In this document: piece after piece, positions 32,962 through 44,149 of the stretch
How positions within the stretch are numbered: the first letter of the stretch is position 1
Layout: each line of letters opens with the position of its first letter
Assembly: GCA_030867875.1 (NCBI GenBank)
Contig: JAOWCC010000936.1
Location: 15,384,095 to 15,448,094 of the forward strand
DNA from: Actinernus sp. WN-2022
Lineage: Eukaryota; Cnidaria; Anthozoa; Actiniaria; Actinernidae
DNA: 64,000 nucleotides
Reading direction: 5' to 3'
Notes under the pieces: generated by a model
Told to the model about the DNA's origin: nothing
Database searches by the model: none
Seen by the model: only the letters and a program-made list of their open reading frames with translations
Translations under genes and position numbers: made by a program

Positions 32962-33329
32962 CTTAAAGGGAACCTCGGCTGAAAAACAATGTTTGCTCTC
33001 AAGTGTTTGCTATGGATGCCTAATTCTGTATTTACCTCCAGTAAATTATACACTAGATGTTACTTATGCACAGATTTTTGCCACCATCTTGGATATCATG
33101 TCACCGTGTTGCACAACAAGAGCTATTGTTTTCCAACAATAAGGCAACAATGTGATGTCATAAAATCCAAAATGGCAACACGCAGGACATTCAAAGGAGT
33201 TTTATCGACAGGAAAATCGGTGCATAAATGACATCTAGTGTACAATTTACTAGAGACAAACACAGAAACAGGCATCCATAACAAACACTTAAAAGCAAAC
33301 ATTGGTTTTCAGTCAAGGTTCCCTTTAAG
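32962..33329. repeat. Foldback MITE (family 7)
   Basis: CTTAAAGGGAACCTCGGCTGAAAA at the left pairs with TTTTCAGTCAAGGTTCCCTTTAAG at the right. Arms extend for about 100 bp with mismatches, including GGATGCCT/AGGCATCC and ACACTAGATGT/ACATCTAGTGT. Confidence 0.85.
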
Positions 33330-33471
33330 GGAGAGCGAGAGTTTTCCCAAAAAATGAATATACGGACCCCTAAAATCCTGTTTGGACCTCAAGAGGAACC
33401 CATTTTTGAAAATCTGGATACAACATTAGGCACGAAAGCTAGTGATAGTGTCAATGAACTAGGGAAAATAT

Positions 33472-35675
33472 TCAGGACTGTTGGGCCTTTCGTCCACCTC
33501 CTCCTTTCCTGTCTGGTGCATACTTGAGTAGCGACTGTACAACAGAGGCTACCTCCGATTCCGTTGATTTTTGATTTTTCAGCACACTTGCTATAGGAGA
33601 CAAAAGTGAGAAACCAGATCTAAGTTGGGAATTGATTAGATAACTCACTTGATATATTATTGATCAGCTGCAGTGAATATTCTAATAAGGATATCATCAG
33701 AGTAGTTGATCAGTATAAATACCATACAACATATTCATTAGGGTTAAATTGTAGATTTGAAAATGTTCCGGTTACTGAGTAAATTATCTGGCTACTTTTG
33801 CCAAAAAAATATATGGGGATCTGAACGTTGCAAAACGCTTTTAAAATCACGTCTTTGACCGGAAGTTGCAGCTGATGAACGAGGGGAAGACTGGTCGGTT
33901 ACCAGCGAAGACTAATTGAGTGTGGCAAATTGCTTGTATCTCTCACAAAACCATGATAGCGCACAGTTTATGTGGCCCTTCTTCATGTAAATGTTCAATT
34001 ATCTACTTGTCTATTCCAAATCAAATACAACTTAGGTAAATATGGACCATTTTTGCCAGTGCAGATACCTTAACTATGATATTTACCTGTGATAACCTTG
34101 AACAAAATTGTCTCACAAAACGCAACTTTCCCTCAGTTTCCTTTCATATTCTTTAGGGTTAAATTGTAGATTGGAAAATGTTCTTGTTACTGAACAAATT
34201 ATCTGGCTACTTTTGCAAAAAATAATAATGGTCTCTCCTGCTAGTTGAAAACTTGCATGTTTATTTAACTATGATAATTACCTGTGATAACCTTGAACAA
34301 AATTGTCTCACAAAACGCAACTTTCCCTCGGTTTCCTTTCATGTTCATCTGGGCCATCACATCATTAGTAAGTATTCTGTTAAAGAAGCATACAGAAAGA
34401 AATAACATTATAAATGCATGTTATTTTAGGAGGGTCTGAATGGGGTTAACTGACTACTGACAAACAGCCTTAAAAATATCTGACAACTGACAACATTTTT
34501 ACTGACAACCTAAAACTAACTGACAACTGACAAATTTGGTTTTTGTGGGTCAAACATTGTAAATTTTCTCTAGTAATTATTAACTTGGGCTAACTGACAA
34601 CTGGCCAAACTTTTCGCTGACAACTGACAAGTAGACCCCCCCCCCCCCAATTCAGACCCTCTTTTAGGCCACAAAGCTTATTTTTGTCCATTGTAAACTG
34701 TACCCCAAATATATAATTTTAAAATCAGAAAGCTCATTGTATTCGGACAGGAGCCCATGAATGTTCCTGATATGGGCTTACGACTTAAACAATAACACGC
34801 TCTACTTGATTCCCAAGATGTTTTCACTTTTGGCCTACAGACTTTGGCTAAAGTCTAATTTGTGTGAAAACCAGGATAGACCTTGTAAATGGAGAAGCAA
34901 CAGCAAAGATTTTAGCTATTTTCCCGGAAAAAGCATGAGGTATCATGGCATATGGCAGTTTTATATTACAGCAGACATATGTACCTGTTCAAGACCCTGC
35001 TGACATTGTCCTTCACACTGACCCCACCAACCTTTGACAGTTGAGATATCTGAAAGTGGTAAAATATTGATGTATTTAGTATTCTCTTAAAACTTTTGTT
35101 TGTGTCATGAGGATAGAGGTATACTGTTTTATCTAGGGAGAGTTGAGACAATACAAATGTCAAGAAAAGTATACAGAATAGGCCCATTGCAGTTAACAGT
35201 CCCATGGTTGTTCTGGAAGGCAACAAATATTTGAGTGTCCATTGAAGAAGTGTAGAGTACATGTACCATACACATATTTACTTACCAGCAGCTGTTTATT
35301 CTCTGGTTGCTCCAAAGTCTTCTCAAATAACTTGAAGTCCTCAATGCATGCAATTAGCTCCACATGGAACTCGGAGTCAGGGGCCTCATATTTTTTCCCA
35401 AGTTGTTGAAGTGAATTTCGAATATCTGTCAGCAAGTATAACACTCTTTTTTGGAATTCTGAATAAAAAAGACAGGAAAAATGTTATAACCCAACAAATT
35501 AAATGCTGCACATCTGTCTGATCCCCCTCCCTCCGACTTAACATTGATAAGTGTATAACTACAGTGTACTAGTATACAGTTTTGTTGATAGTTACTTACT
35601 TGCTTCGGATATTGGAAACACATCTGATGCCACTTCTCTATTACCACTACTTTGGCTAGTGCTAGCAGATGACTG
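33472..35675 (-). CDS. DUF4806-like gene carried inside the 6.0-kb transposon (at least five exons)
   Basis: Minus-strand exons with consensus splice sites and compatible phases: about 35675-35600 (5' edge uncertain), 35458-35286, 35049-34985, 34376-34282 and the terminal exon 33590-33472 ending in TGA. The phases chain as 1, 0, 2, 1 without a break. The joined product has a Ser-rich lead, LLTDIRNSLQQL, a FEKTLEQPENKQLL helix, KVGGVSVKDNVSRVLNR, NMKGNRGKVAFCET and a basic Gly-rich end (RKGGGGRKAQQS). This matches my memory of the DUF4806 domain, of unknown function, which is common in invertebrate mobile-element-associated genes; a profile search was not possible. The N-terminal exons were not found. 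No coding breaks seen. Confidence 0.7.
34060..34376 (-). repeat. Tandem duplication of an exon of the DUF4806-like gene
   Basis: About 34076-34145 repeats most of the exon at 34282-34376, including its donor site, and the neighbouring GGTTAAATTGTAGATTGGAAAATG stretch recurs near 33743 and 34157. The extra copy lacks the acceptor end and is probably not spliced in. Confidence 0.7.
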
Positions 35676-36340
35676 ACATTTTGCGTCAATAGCAAGCACA
35701 AATTAAAATTGAAAACTTTTGAGAGACTTTGGTTTTGAGACACTGTGAAAATGTTTGTGCTGCCGATCTCCAAGACTTGCAACGGAAAATCAGGCTGACG
35801 CAGAATGATCTGGTCAAGTTCAATCCCGGCCGCCTGGTTTTAGCAGTGCGCGCTATCGTCCGTTGAAGTTTTATCCTGCATACAATACCAGATCTGATAC
35901 TAAGTATAGGCCTCCTGTCCCACCCACAAACAGTCTCTGCAGAACATCTGGAACGCTCTACCGAATGACATTAAAGATTCTAAGTCAATAATTTCACTTA
36001 TATCAGAAACTGTACTAAGTCTTTCAATTTTCAATGTCTAAGTACACTCCTGATAATGTTCGTGTCAGTCAAACTTATTTATGGACTATGATATATATTT
36101 AGCTAGCTATTAAAGTAATCAGATGCATCGTAATATTTTTCACTTATTAGGATTTTTATTTATATTTTTTCTTATATCGCTTTCGCTTTCAAACTTTTTA
36201 GAGTGATCTTTGTATTTTGTTATTTTCAATCCTTTTTGTTAGGGCCACAAGGGAGAATACGGTATTTACTGGAATTGTGTACCCTCTTTAACTAAAGTGT
36301 TGTCTGTCTGGCAGTCTGGCTGTCTGTCTGTATATAACAT
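35676..36340. other. Transposon interior, 5' side of the DUF4806-like gene
   Basis: Should contain the missing 5' exons and promoter; none could be placed with confidence. Contains low-complexity CTGTCTGTCTG near 36303-36330. Confidence 0.35.
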
Positions 36341-36344
36341 GTAC

Positions 36345-36560
36345 AGAACAATTTCATAACACTGGTATATAATCAACTAAAGTCGATTGAGGTATGCTAA
36401 CCGCCGTGGAAAGCAAGTAACAGCTGACGTTTCGATCGAGCGCTAGGCCTTCGTCCGAGCAAAATACATTTTCAGAACGTCGCGCATCGTTGAGTATCCG
36501 CGTCAGGTCCCGTGCGTCGGGATTCGGGCGCGATGGAAACAGGAAGTCGTTCAAATTTTG
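36345..36560 (-). mobile_element. Penelope-type terminal fragment with hammerhead-like core
   Basis: On the minus strand CGGACGAAGG, a stem region and CGAAACGTCAGC (36461-36421) resemble the hammerhead ribozyme core CTGANGA...GAAA found in Penelope-like element repeats. The first core base set reads CGGACGA, so it is probably degenerate. Confidence 0.4.
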
Positions 36561-36943
36561 CTCTCTACTCAGGGACAGCGGAGCGAATTTCGGATTTGGG
36601 GGGTGGCAGCTAAAATTTCAGAGAGCACTTACCGAATGGGGGCGGACAATGATAGACTAATTACCTAAGTAAAATTCAAAATGGAGACAAAATGGAAGCA
36701 AGATTGTCGTATTGCCTGATAGCTTATTTTTATAAGTTTAATTATATATTTTGTTTGACGTTTGTTCGACGTTGTATCGACGGCACGTTGAATCGATGTT
36801 AAGCCATCGACGTTGAATCAACGTCTTATTTCGACGTTGAGGCAACGCGACGTTGATTAGACGTTGCATTTTGGTTGTTCAACGTCGCGACGTACTTTCA
36901 ACCAGAATTCAACGTTGTAACGACGTCTGCTGCCTGCTGGGTT

Positions 36944-37174
36944 GCTGCTCAATTCCTTAGTAGGTTCGAAATCTGTAAGACAAGTTGCATATACAAATGT
37001 TACACATGTTTCAGCGTTTCAGTCAATCGATAACATTACACAATATTTACCCGTTGATCCATCTCAGGTTTTCGCCATGTAATTCAGATAAAGGTCCCTT
37101 CAATTCTGGCATTAATTACAATCAATTAGATTTTATGACGTCATAGCATTGCGTATTAATTCTCGAACGATACA
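36944..37174 (-). repeat. 5' LTR of BEL/Pao, second fragment
   Basis: Matches the rest of the 3' LTR up to GATACA (TGTATC in element sense). A few bases differ near the insertion site. Confidence 0.88.
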
Positions 37175-37430
37175 TTACTCATTAATTATTCCTTGCGCAC
37201 TATTGTTATTACTCATTAATTATTCATTGCGCACGATTATCACTCAATAATTATTCATCGCGCACTATTGTTATTACTCATTAATTATTCATTGTGCACT
37301 ATTAATATTACGCATTAATTATTCATTGCGCACTATTATTATTACTCATTCATTATTCATTGCGCGCTATTGTTTTTACTCATTAGTTATTCATTGCGCA
37401 CTATTGTTATTACTCATTAATTATTCATTG
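37175..37430. repeat. 31-34-bp tandem array, middle segment
   Basis: About eight units of the CTCATTAATTATTCATTG array, more diverged than the left segment (CTCATTAGTTATTC, CTCAATAATTATTC variants). Confidence 0.88.
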
Positions 37431-37537
37431 AAGTGTCCGAAGACTACTGCAATGCTGATCATATACCACATTTGTCGAGGTTTATACGATATTTCGGCTG
37501 GCCAGTATCAGCCTTCAGGTTTATTTTACAGTGGAGG

Positions 37538-38346
37538 TCACAAATGGATACAACACTTATATAAATGTTTAATTACGTAATGAGCGGAAATTACAAAATC
37601 AATGACATGTTTGATATAGTACATGTAGTAACACATAAAATAAATTACGAAATAGGTTGGAAAAGATTTTGCAGATACGAATAACAGCCGAGAATAAAGG
37701 TCAAATGGTGAAATTACATCACGTCTATTCATTCCGAGTGGTTCGAGGGTTTTAGCTTTATAGATGAGATATGATTTCCGTGCTTTTCTCACTGAATCAC
37801 GTTTAGAATAGATGACTTCTAAAGGAATAAGGAGAATATCAGTACTAGAATGGTTATGGCTGAGGAAATGTTCGGAAACGGCTGTTGGTTTAGATTTGAT
37901 ATTAGCTTTATCTACAGGTTGTCTGTGTTCATTAAAACGGTCTTTGACGCATTGTTTTGATTTTCCAATGTACTGTGAATTACAGTAGTGACATTGAATC
38001 ACGTAAATTACGTTTTTAGTGTTACATGTAATGTGAGATTTGATATGGTGAGTTTCGCCAGTAGAAGAAAAATTGTATTGAGTGAGCCCATGTTCGAAGT
38101 AAGGGCAGGTAATGCAGTTAAGATCCGGGTGACAGCCGGAGCGGTGTTAGTAGTGTTAGGTAACTGAGCTCTTACTAGAATGTCACTTATGTTATTACAG
38201 CGGCGGTGGGCTACTAAAGGAAGATTTTTGAAAATTATTTCGGAACGTTTTGATGAATAGACAATGTTAGAGTGTTTACGAATTATTGATGATATGTTAG
38301 GTAGTGCTGGATTATATGTTATTCTCACCGGGAGCTCCGCATACAA
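37538..38346 (-). pseudogene. Penelope-like GIY-YIG endonuclease and connector
   Basis: The connector has RITYNPALPNISSIIRKH and LPLVAHRRCNN-SDILVRAQL. The endonuclease has CHYCNSQYIGKSKQCVKDRFNEH, carrying the YIG part, the conserved Arg and the downstream SEHF-HNH motif. The two parts are in different frames around 38005 (a one-base shift), so it is not intact. In active elements this nuclease nicks the target DNA. Confidence 0.85.
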
Positions 38347-38830
38347 TGGCCATATTAATACTTATTACATAACCCGGGCATGCGCAATTCGGTCCGTAGG
38401 AATGTGTTACGCAACCAGATGACATTTTCCGTATATATAGAGCCTCGCCTTGTTCAGTAAGTCTTCTTTAGTCTTGTCAACTAGACACTCGAGTCCGCTG
38501 CTACGCTTATTGCTCAATATCCTGTTCATCGCTGCGCCTCCGTTGGTGCCCACGTTGGTCCTCGACCCTAGAATGCTGTCCAGTAGACGAAGCTTCAAGC
38601 TATCCTCGCTACCAGATGTACCAGCCCCAGTTCAGGCTACAATTTAACCTCCTGTTCATCTTGCCACTGAAAACGTTTGATATCGTTTTATGCATTGTTC
38701 CAGGAGCTGTTTCGACAGGTTCGTTATTCAAAATTGCCTTATATATCGTTCGTCATTTTATAAACAGCATGTCTCGCCTGTATATGTGTATATCTATTTC
38801 TTATCTTGTATCGTTAATTGGATTTATACA
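38347..38830. other. Segment interrupting the Penelope-like element, left part
   Basis: Starts within the Penelope connector; has a TATATATAG run (about 38432-38440) but no recognised protein. Origin unknown. Confidence 0.35.
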
Positions 38831-39620
38831 GCTAGGGAGCGAGTGGATCTCGCTTAGCAAATGTGTTTCGCTATCAGATTGAACTAGGGAGCGAGTATAT
38901 CTCGCTAGCGAGTGTGTCTCGCTATTTAGCCGTAGGGAACGAGTCTCGGTCTCGCTGGCGAGTGTGTCTCGCCATTTAGACTATAGGGAGCGAGTCTCGG
39001 TCTCGCTGGCGAGTGTGTCGCCATTTAGTCTAGGGAGCGAGTCTCGGTCTCGCTGGCGAGAGCGAGTGTGTGTCGCCATTTAGACTAGGGAGCGAGTCTC
39101 GGTCTCGCTGGCGAGTGTGTGTCGTCATTTAGACTAGGGAGCGTGTCTCCGTCTCGTATGCGAGACAGCAGTGCACGTCTTGCTGTTAAACCTAGGGTGA
39201 GTATCGGTCTCGCTGAGCTAGAGAGGGTTGTGTCTCGCTTTTCAGCTACAGTGTGTCTGGCTAAATTGATGTAGGGAACGCAAATGTCTGTATCTCGCTT
39301 CGTTAATTCGCTTATAATTTTTGTGTCGAGCGATAGCGGTGATCTCGCTCCGTTAATTCGCTTATAATTTTTGTGTCGTGCGATAGATGATCTCGCTCAG
39401 TCAATTCGCTTAGAATTATTGTGTAGAGCGACAGAGGTGATCTCACTCAGTTAATTCGCTTAGAATTTTCGTGCACGGAGCACCTGGGGTGACCTCGCTC
39501 AGTTTATTCGTTTTAGAAATGCTGTCTAGCGACTGGGGCGACCCCGCTCATTATATTCATTTCAGGTTTTGTTCAGAGAGCGATAGAGTTACCTCGCTTA
39601 TTTAACTCGCATTCAGATTT
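38830..39620. repeat. CTCGCT-rich minisatellite
   Basis: Units of about 48-57 bp such as GGGAGCGAGTCTCGGTCTCG and TGGCGAGTGTGTCTCGCCATT repeat from about 38890 to 39160. A second 55-60-bp unit (GTTAATTCGCTTATAATTTT) repeats at 39290-39480 and decays to 39620. Base composition is much more GC-rich than the surroundings. Confidence 0.85.
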
Positions 39621-41188
39621 TTGTTTGTTCTGAGAGCAACAGGGTTGTCCTTATTCAGGGTAGAACATATGCCTATGGCCCTAAGAATGTTCTTTAAAAT
39701 ATGTAGAGTAGAGTCCGCTCAGCTTTGTCAATAATTTCTCTGTGCTACGTTCCGATCCTAGGTAAGAACAAAATTTGAACGGTTATTACGCCATACAAGA
39801 GTATCCTATTCTATGCTGCCATACCTAGTTCACGCCCATTTGGGCCTCCGTTGTATTGTATAGCTAGTAGTCGATTGTGCCTTGCTCTTCAGCTTCGGGG
39901 AGCGAGCGTGTCTCGCTTAGTAGGAAACGCGAAACGTCTGTATTACTGAGTTAACTGCATAAGTAACCATGCGCATTAAGTTTAATTAACACGTTGGTTT
40001 ACGTTTCTCGTTTGGCACGTGCTTCGCTAGCCGTACAAGGAGAGAAGAACGGTGTTATTGTCGCTGATACATGATAATGTTTTTCATTATGGAGTATTCT
40101 GGGCCATTACGTCACACTGCCCTGTTTTTCTTTAGTTTAGTTTTTGCACTACATAGTACAATTTTGTTTTTACATTTTTTCATGCATATATATTTTCAGT
40201 ATGGTTTCCTGGTACAAAGCTTCTCCGATGGGGTTATCTAATACCTTTCATTACTCGGTCCTTTGACGGGGTATTTCGAAGTTGCTTCGCTTCGGGGCTA
40301 TACTCTTCCTTCAATCTTTTCAGTGCATCGGTGAGCACTACATATGTATTGATTTTCGCTCGATATGATTTTCTATGTTCGGTTTACGTCTATGCACTGG
40401 CGTGATTGCATGGAGGAGTATAGTCCCAAGTGTTGCAACTCCAGCGCCCTCGTCCTGTATGGTCTCAGAGCTTATTCATTACATTCATTGAGTAACGTAC
40501 GGATAGGCGTGCCGACTAAATATATGCTCATCTCAATTCCATTCTGCATTAGCACAACCACGATATGATCAGGCCCATGGAGTATTGTTACTCGGATTAG
40601 GTTATCAGCTCCTCAAACCTGGTTCAGGGGTCACATTTCGGGTAAAAACTGTTTTCCTTATTTCAGCACAGCCGAGTATGGTGCGTACGCCAGGTTTCTC
40701 ACAATAATAGGTATCGCCATTATTGCATTCATTAAGTGTTTGGTGTGCAGCAAAACGTGTCACGTGATCTGTGTCACGTGTGTGTTCTTCACTAACCTAG
40801 TTCTTTAGATAAGATTTCTAACCAATGAAATGAGACCTTTCCCACGGTAATTCCAAGATGTCGATCACTTTATATTTTACTGGGCCTTCTGCCAACGAAA
40901 TGAGAGCTTTCTCGCGGTAATTAGGCGTTACAATCTCAAGATGTCGATCAGTTTATATTTTACTGGGCGTTCTGCCAACTCAGGGAAGGCCCAGGAACGA
41001 ACATATAGGTTTTTATTTTATTTTGAAATATAGAAGCTCTGAAATGCCATTTTCAGCTATTTCATGTAACCTATGTAAAACTCCCCAAATGGTTAATCGA
41101 GTATTTTCTAATCTTAAGTTTCTATTATTCTTCACTAGGTTATTTGGGGGGGGGCAGATACCCCGCTTGTCTCCCTGCTAGCTACGGC
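39621..41188. other. Noncoding segment with a short direct duplication
   Basis: Two copies of a 70-86-bp unit (40822-40891 and 40892-40977) share GATGTCGATCASTTTATATT and ACTGGGCSTTCTGCCAA. No gene recognised. Confidence 0.5.
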
Positions 41189-41319
41189 CAGGGGCCCGTT
41201 TCTCGAAAGCCCCGTTAACTTGATAACTTACCGGGCCCGGTAAGCAATACGGTTTTAGCATTTTTAACGATATCACCGGGTCCGGTAAGTTATCGGGGCT
41301 TTCGAGAAACGGGCCCCTG
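41189..41319. repeat. Foldback MITE (family 8)
   Basis: CAGGGGCCCGTTTCTCGAAAGCCCCG pairs with CGGGGCTTTCGAGAAACGGGCCCCTG, followed by ACTTACCGGGCCCGG pairing with CCGGGTCCGGTAAGT. Nearly perfect arms. Confidence 0.88.
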
Positions 41320-41627
41320 CAAACCAGTTTTTTAAATGGATCAGTCATCTCATTTGTTCTGAAGAGCGCGCAAGCTTTATTTCAGCTCTGAAGTTTGGAT
41401 GATATCTAGGTACATGTAACTTTCATTACCTATCCTGAAAGTTGTCACATCATCAACAGTACATCTCATTGTTACACCAAATAGCATGAAAGTTAAATGG
41501 AAATATGAACTTCACTACTAACAACAAAGTTAAAGATTACATGGCTCCTGTTCATTCCAAACCTAATGGACCAGTGTTGTATACTTTTCAGATGAAGGCT
41601 TTTCTTAGCAATCCACTAACTTCGTCA

Positions 41628-43030
41628 CTACATCCACGAGTTCACCATTGGGTGCCTATGTTTAAGAAAAACGTTAACGTCGAGAAATGGGATGCTAGTG
41701 GCAGAATGGGAAGAAGTGAACTTGATGGTAGGGTGGAGGTTATTGAGATAATTAATGCATATTTTCAGTCGATCCAGTCCTTCGGTACAGATTAGGAAAA
41801 TATCATCAATATATCTCAATCACGTGTGTGGCTGGTGGGTGAATTAGATAGTGCGTCATGTTCGAATTTAGCGAGAAATAAGTTGGCGAAGGAAGGAGCC
41901 ATTTTAGTACCCATGGCTGTTCCATGTATTTGTAGATAGTGTTGTTGATTAAACGAGAAATTATTCAAAGTAAGAATCATGCGTATAACGTCACACATGG
42001 TTTCTGTGGGTACATGTTTATTAACGCGGTTACGAAGAAAATAGCGACAAGCGTCAATGCCTTCATTATGCGGAATGTTAGTATATAAGGAGGGAACGTC
42101 GCGAGTTACGAGCAAGGCGTTATGAGGGAGCTTGTTAAAGAGGGAAAGTTTATTAAGAAAGTCTGTGGTGTCCTTATTTAACACAAGAAGGAGTGGTGGT
42201 AACTAATGGTTTAAGATAATCAACGAATTGCGAGATGCGTTCTGTGGGGTGGTTATTAGAGGATATTATGGGTCGTCCATGATTGTTGTTTTTTGCGTAT
42301 TTTAGGTAATATGTAAAAGCGTCGGGGGGGATGGGTCTCCCTATATTTGGTTGGTAGAGGTGATCGTCGTATTTTTAGGGTTTGAAATCGGCGGGTTGTC
42401 TAAGCGAAATCCATTTTTCAGGGTGATTTTTAGACCATGAGGTATATTTTAGGGTGGAAAATGTTTCACGGTTTGGTATTTTTTAGGGTATTTTTCGAGG
42501 TTTTCTGACGGTCACCCCTACCATTTTTACCTTAAAGAACTCCCCACCCCCCGGCCGTCCTGGTTTGGAATCGTTATGTACGAGGTACTGTCTTGTTTTC
42601 ATGTCAATAAGGTTTTCATTGAACATACGGTTGACGTATTCTGTAACTCGTTTCTGTATGTCGTTGGTTTTGTCGTCGGCATCAAGTTGTTTATAAAATG
42701 TAGGATTGTTAAGTTGTCTATTACATTCGTCGATTTACCATTACAACTGTTCCCGATCCTTTGTCAGCGGATTTAATTACTATGTCCTGTCGTCGTTTGA
42801 GGTTATATAAGGCTTTAATTTTACGTTGAAGTTTAGAAAGATTGTCAACAATACGGGTAGGTTTGGTTGTAAGTATGTTGTAAGTATGTTAAGTGCAGCA
42901 TCTCTGTCTGTAGGAGGTGTCCAAGAGCTTTTAGGGTGAAAAGGATTACGTTCATATTTGCTATTAATTTCGTCATCAAAAAAATCAGTGAGTCGCATAC
43001 GTCGTGCAAATTCGTCAAAGTCAGCATTAA
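41628..43030 (-). pseudogene. Penelope-like reverse transcriptase, broken
   Basis: The N-terminal part (RRMRLTDFFDDE, NPFHPKSSWTPP) is at 43030-42780. The fingers/palm part DVPSLYTNIPHNEGI and GTAMGTKMAPSFANLF is at 42184-41816. The catalytic YIDD box (MRYIDDIFLI) is at 41819-41628, with FLDVNVFLK after it. Stops and frame changes occur between 42190 and 42780, including a low-complexity T/G-rich stretch at about 42365-42560 that looks inserted. Confidence 0.85.
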
Positions 43031-43136
43031 CTTCCGACCAGTTGATTAGTCGAGGATTAGGGCAAAAGGTTAAGCCGTGTGCAAGGACTTGGGTTTAATT
43101 CGTCATCAGAAAGAGTAATGTTAGATAGATTAACGT

Positions 43137-43258
43137 TGTGCACTATTATTATCACTCATTAATTATTCATTGCGCATTATTATTATTACTCATTAATTAT
43201 TCATTGCGCATTATTATTATTACTCATTAATTATTCATTGCGCATTATTATTATTATT
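43137..43258. repeat. 31-34-bp tandem array, right segment
   Basis: About four units of the same array, with GCGCATTATT variants not seen in the left segment. Confidence 0.85.
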
Positions 43259-43532
43259 TGCCATGCTCCCTATTTGTTCCCTATTTAGGGAGTCAGGTAT
43301 TACTTATAATACTATTTACGTGATCTCGAATATTTTGCATTTGAAGGCAACAAGGCAAAATGGCAGGCGAACGCGAGCAGGTTTTTAATGTCTGAAGTTA
43401 TGTCAATTTATTTCTGAAAGTAACGGGAATTTTTCACTTTTCACCGCTGAAAAGCATGAACTACGTTGTAAATATTTATTTCTCACCCATTAAATTAGAA
43501 GAAAAAGAATACAAAGCTGTGTCGTAAACAAT

Positions 43533-43854
43533 TGGATGGCGTATTCCTATTTTACATTGAAACGTGGCGTAAGACAGGGCGTTCTCCTATCTCCATACCA
43601 GCCCTTACTGGCCGTAGAAGTATTTCCTATTGCGACTCGTGCGAATAAGGACATCCGAGACCAATGTGCTCCAGTATGCTGATGATACAACAGCGACCCT
43701 TTCAGATGAATATTCGTCGCAAATTCTGTTTGAGCTTTTAGAACAATTCTACAAGGTCTCGGGTTTTAAAATAAATTATTCTAAGACGGAGGACACGTGG
43801 ATTGGATCGTGTAAAAGCAATGAACTTAAGCCATTTGGGGGATTTGTTTTGTGA
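43533..43854 (+). pseudogene. LINE (non-LTR) reverse transcriptase fragment
   Basis: FTLKRGVRQGVLLSPY and AVEVFPIATRANKDIR are followed, in another frame after a small deletion, by VLQYADDTTATLSDE and FYKVSGFKINYSKTEDTWIG. These are RT motifs 4 to 6 with the YADD catalytic box of non-LTR retrotransposons. Only about 100 residues remain. Confidence 0.85.
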
Positions 43855-44149
43855 AAGACAAAATTAAGACAATAATTTGACAATAACTAATTTTTTTGTT
43901 TTAATCTACATGTTTATGTGAGACGTCTACATAATTAATTTATTACACCGAAAGTTGTGTAATACGGATGGAAATTTTAGGTTGTATTACACCACTTTCC
44001 GTGGCATAAATTTTTCGACAATGAACAGCTTACTCCAGTGAAAACCGGCTCGTGACCCGTGTAGTACGCTCGCATGTTTGAACTAGTTTTGGACCGTATC
44101 TATAACGCCAATTGCAAGTCGTATAATAAACTTGTTTTTCTTTTTACAG
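43855..44149. other. Intron end, no other feature seen
   Basis: AT-rich sequence with a polypyrimidine tract (TTGTTTTTCTTTTTACAG) leading to the terminal F5/8C exon. Confidence 0.5.

Larger units (their letters stand above)
30944..36941. mobile_element. 6.0-kb DNA transposon-like insertion in the 5' LTR
   Basis: Ends are inverted repeats: CCCAGCAGGCA (30944-30954) and TGCCTGCTGGG (36931-36941), with further imperfect pairing (GACGTCG and ACGTTG words) to about 32 bp. The dinucleotide TT flanks both sides and occurs once at the uninterrupted site of the 3' LTR, so a 2-bp target duplication is likely. Both ends carry minisatellites rich in ACGTTG/CGACGT. Inside are a spliced DUF4806-like gene on the minus strand, two MITEs and a Penelope/hammerhead-like fragment. 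No transposase was recognised. The superfamily is not assigned. Confidence 0.85.
24960..37174 (-). mobile_element. BEL/Pao LTR retrotransposon, decayed and split by a nested transposon
   Basis: On the minus strand the order is 5' LTR, gag, protease, reverse transcriptase, RNase H, integrase, 3' LTR, the BEL/Pao order. LTRs begin TGTATCG and end CGCCA in element orientation. The 3' LTR (24960-25257) is whole. The 5' LTR is in two pieces (30881-30943 and 36944-37174) around a 6.0-kb insertion. Coding DNA is broken by at least three frame changes and additional stops, so it cannot be active. It inserted into a 31-34-bp satellite array that flanks it on both sides. No clear target duplication remains. 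Confidence 0.9.
37431..43136 (-). mobile_element. Penelope-like element, broken, with internal foreign segment
   Basis: Minus-strand N-terminal region and reverse transcriptase at 41628-43030 and a GIY-YIG endonuclease at 37538-38346 are in Penelope-like order, but about 3.3 kb of unrelated sequence lies between them. The same satellite array flanks the element on both sides (37175-37430 and 43137-43258), which suggests insertion into the array. A hammerhead-like GGCTGATACTGGCCAGCCGAAA stretch is at 37523-37485 on the minus strand. Confidence 0.75.
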
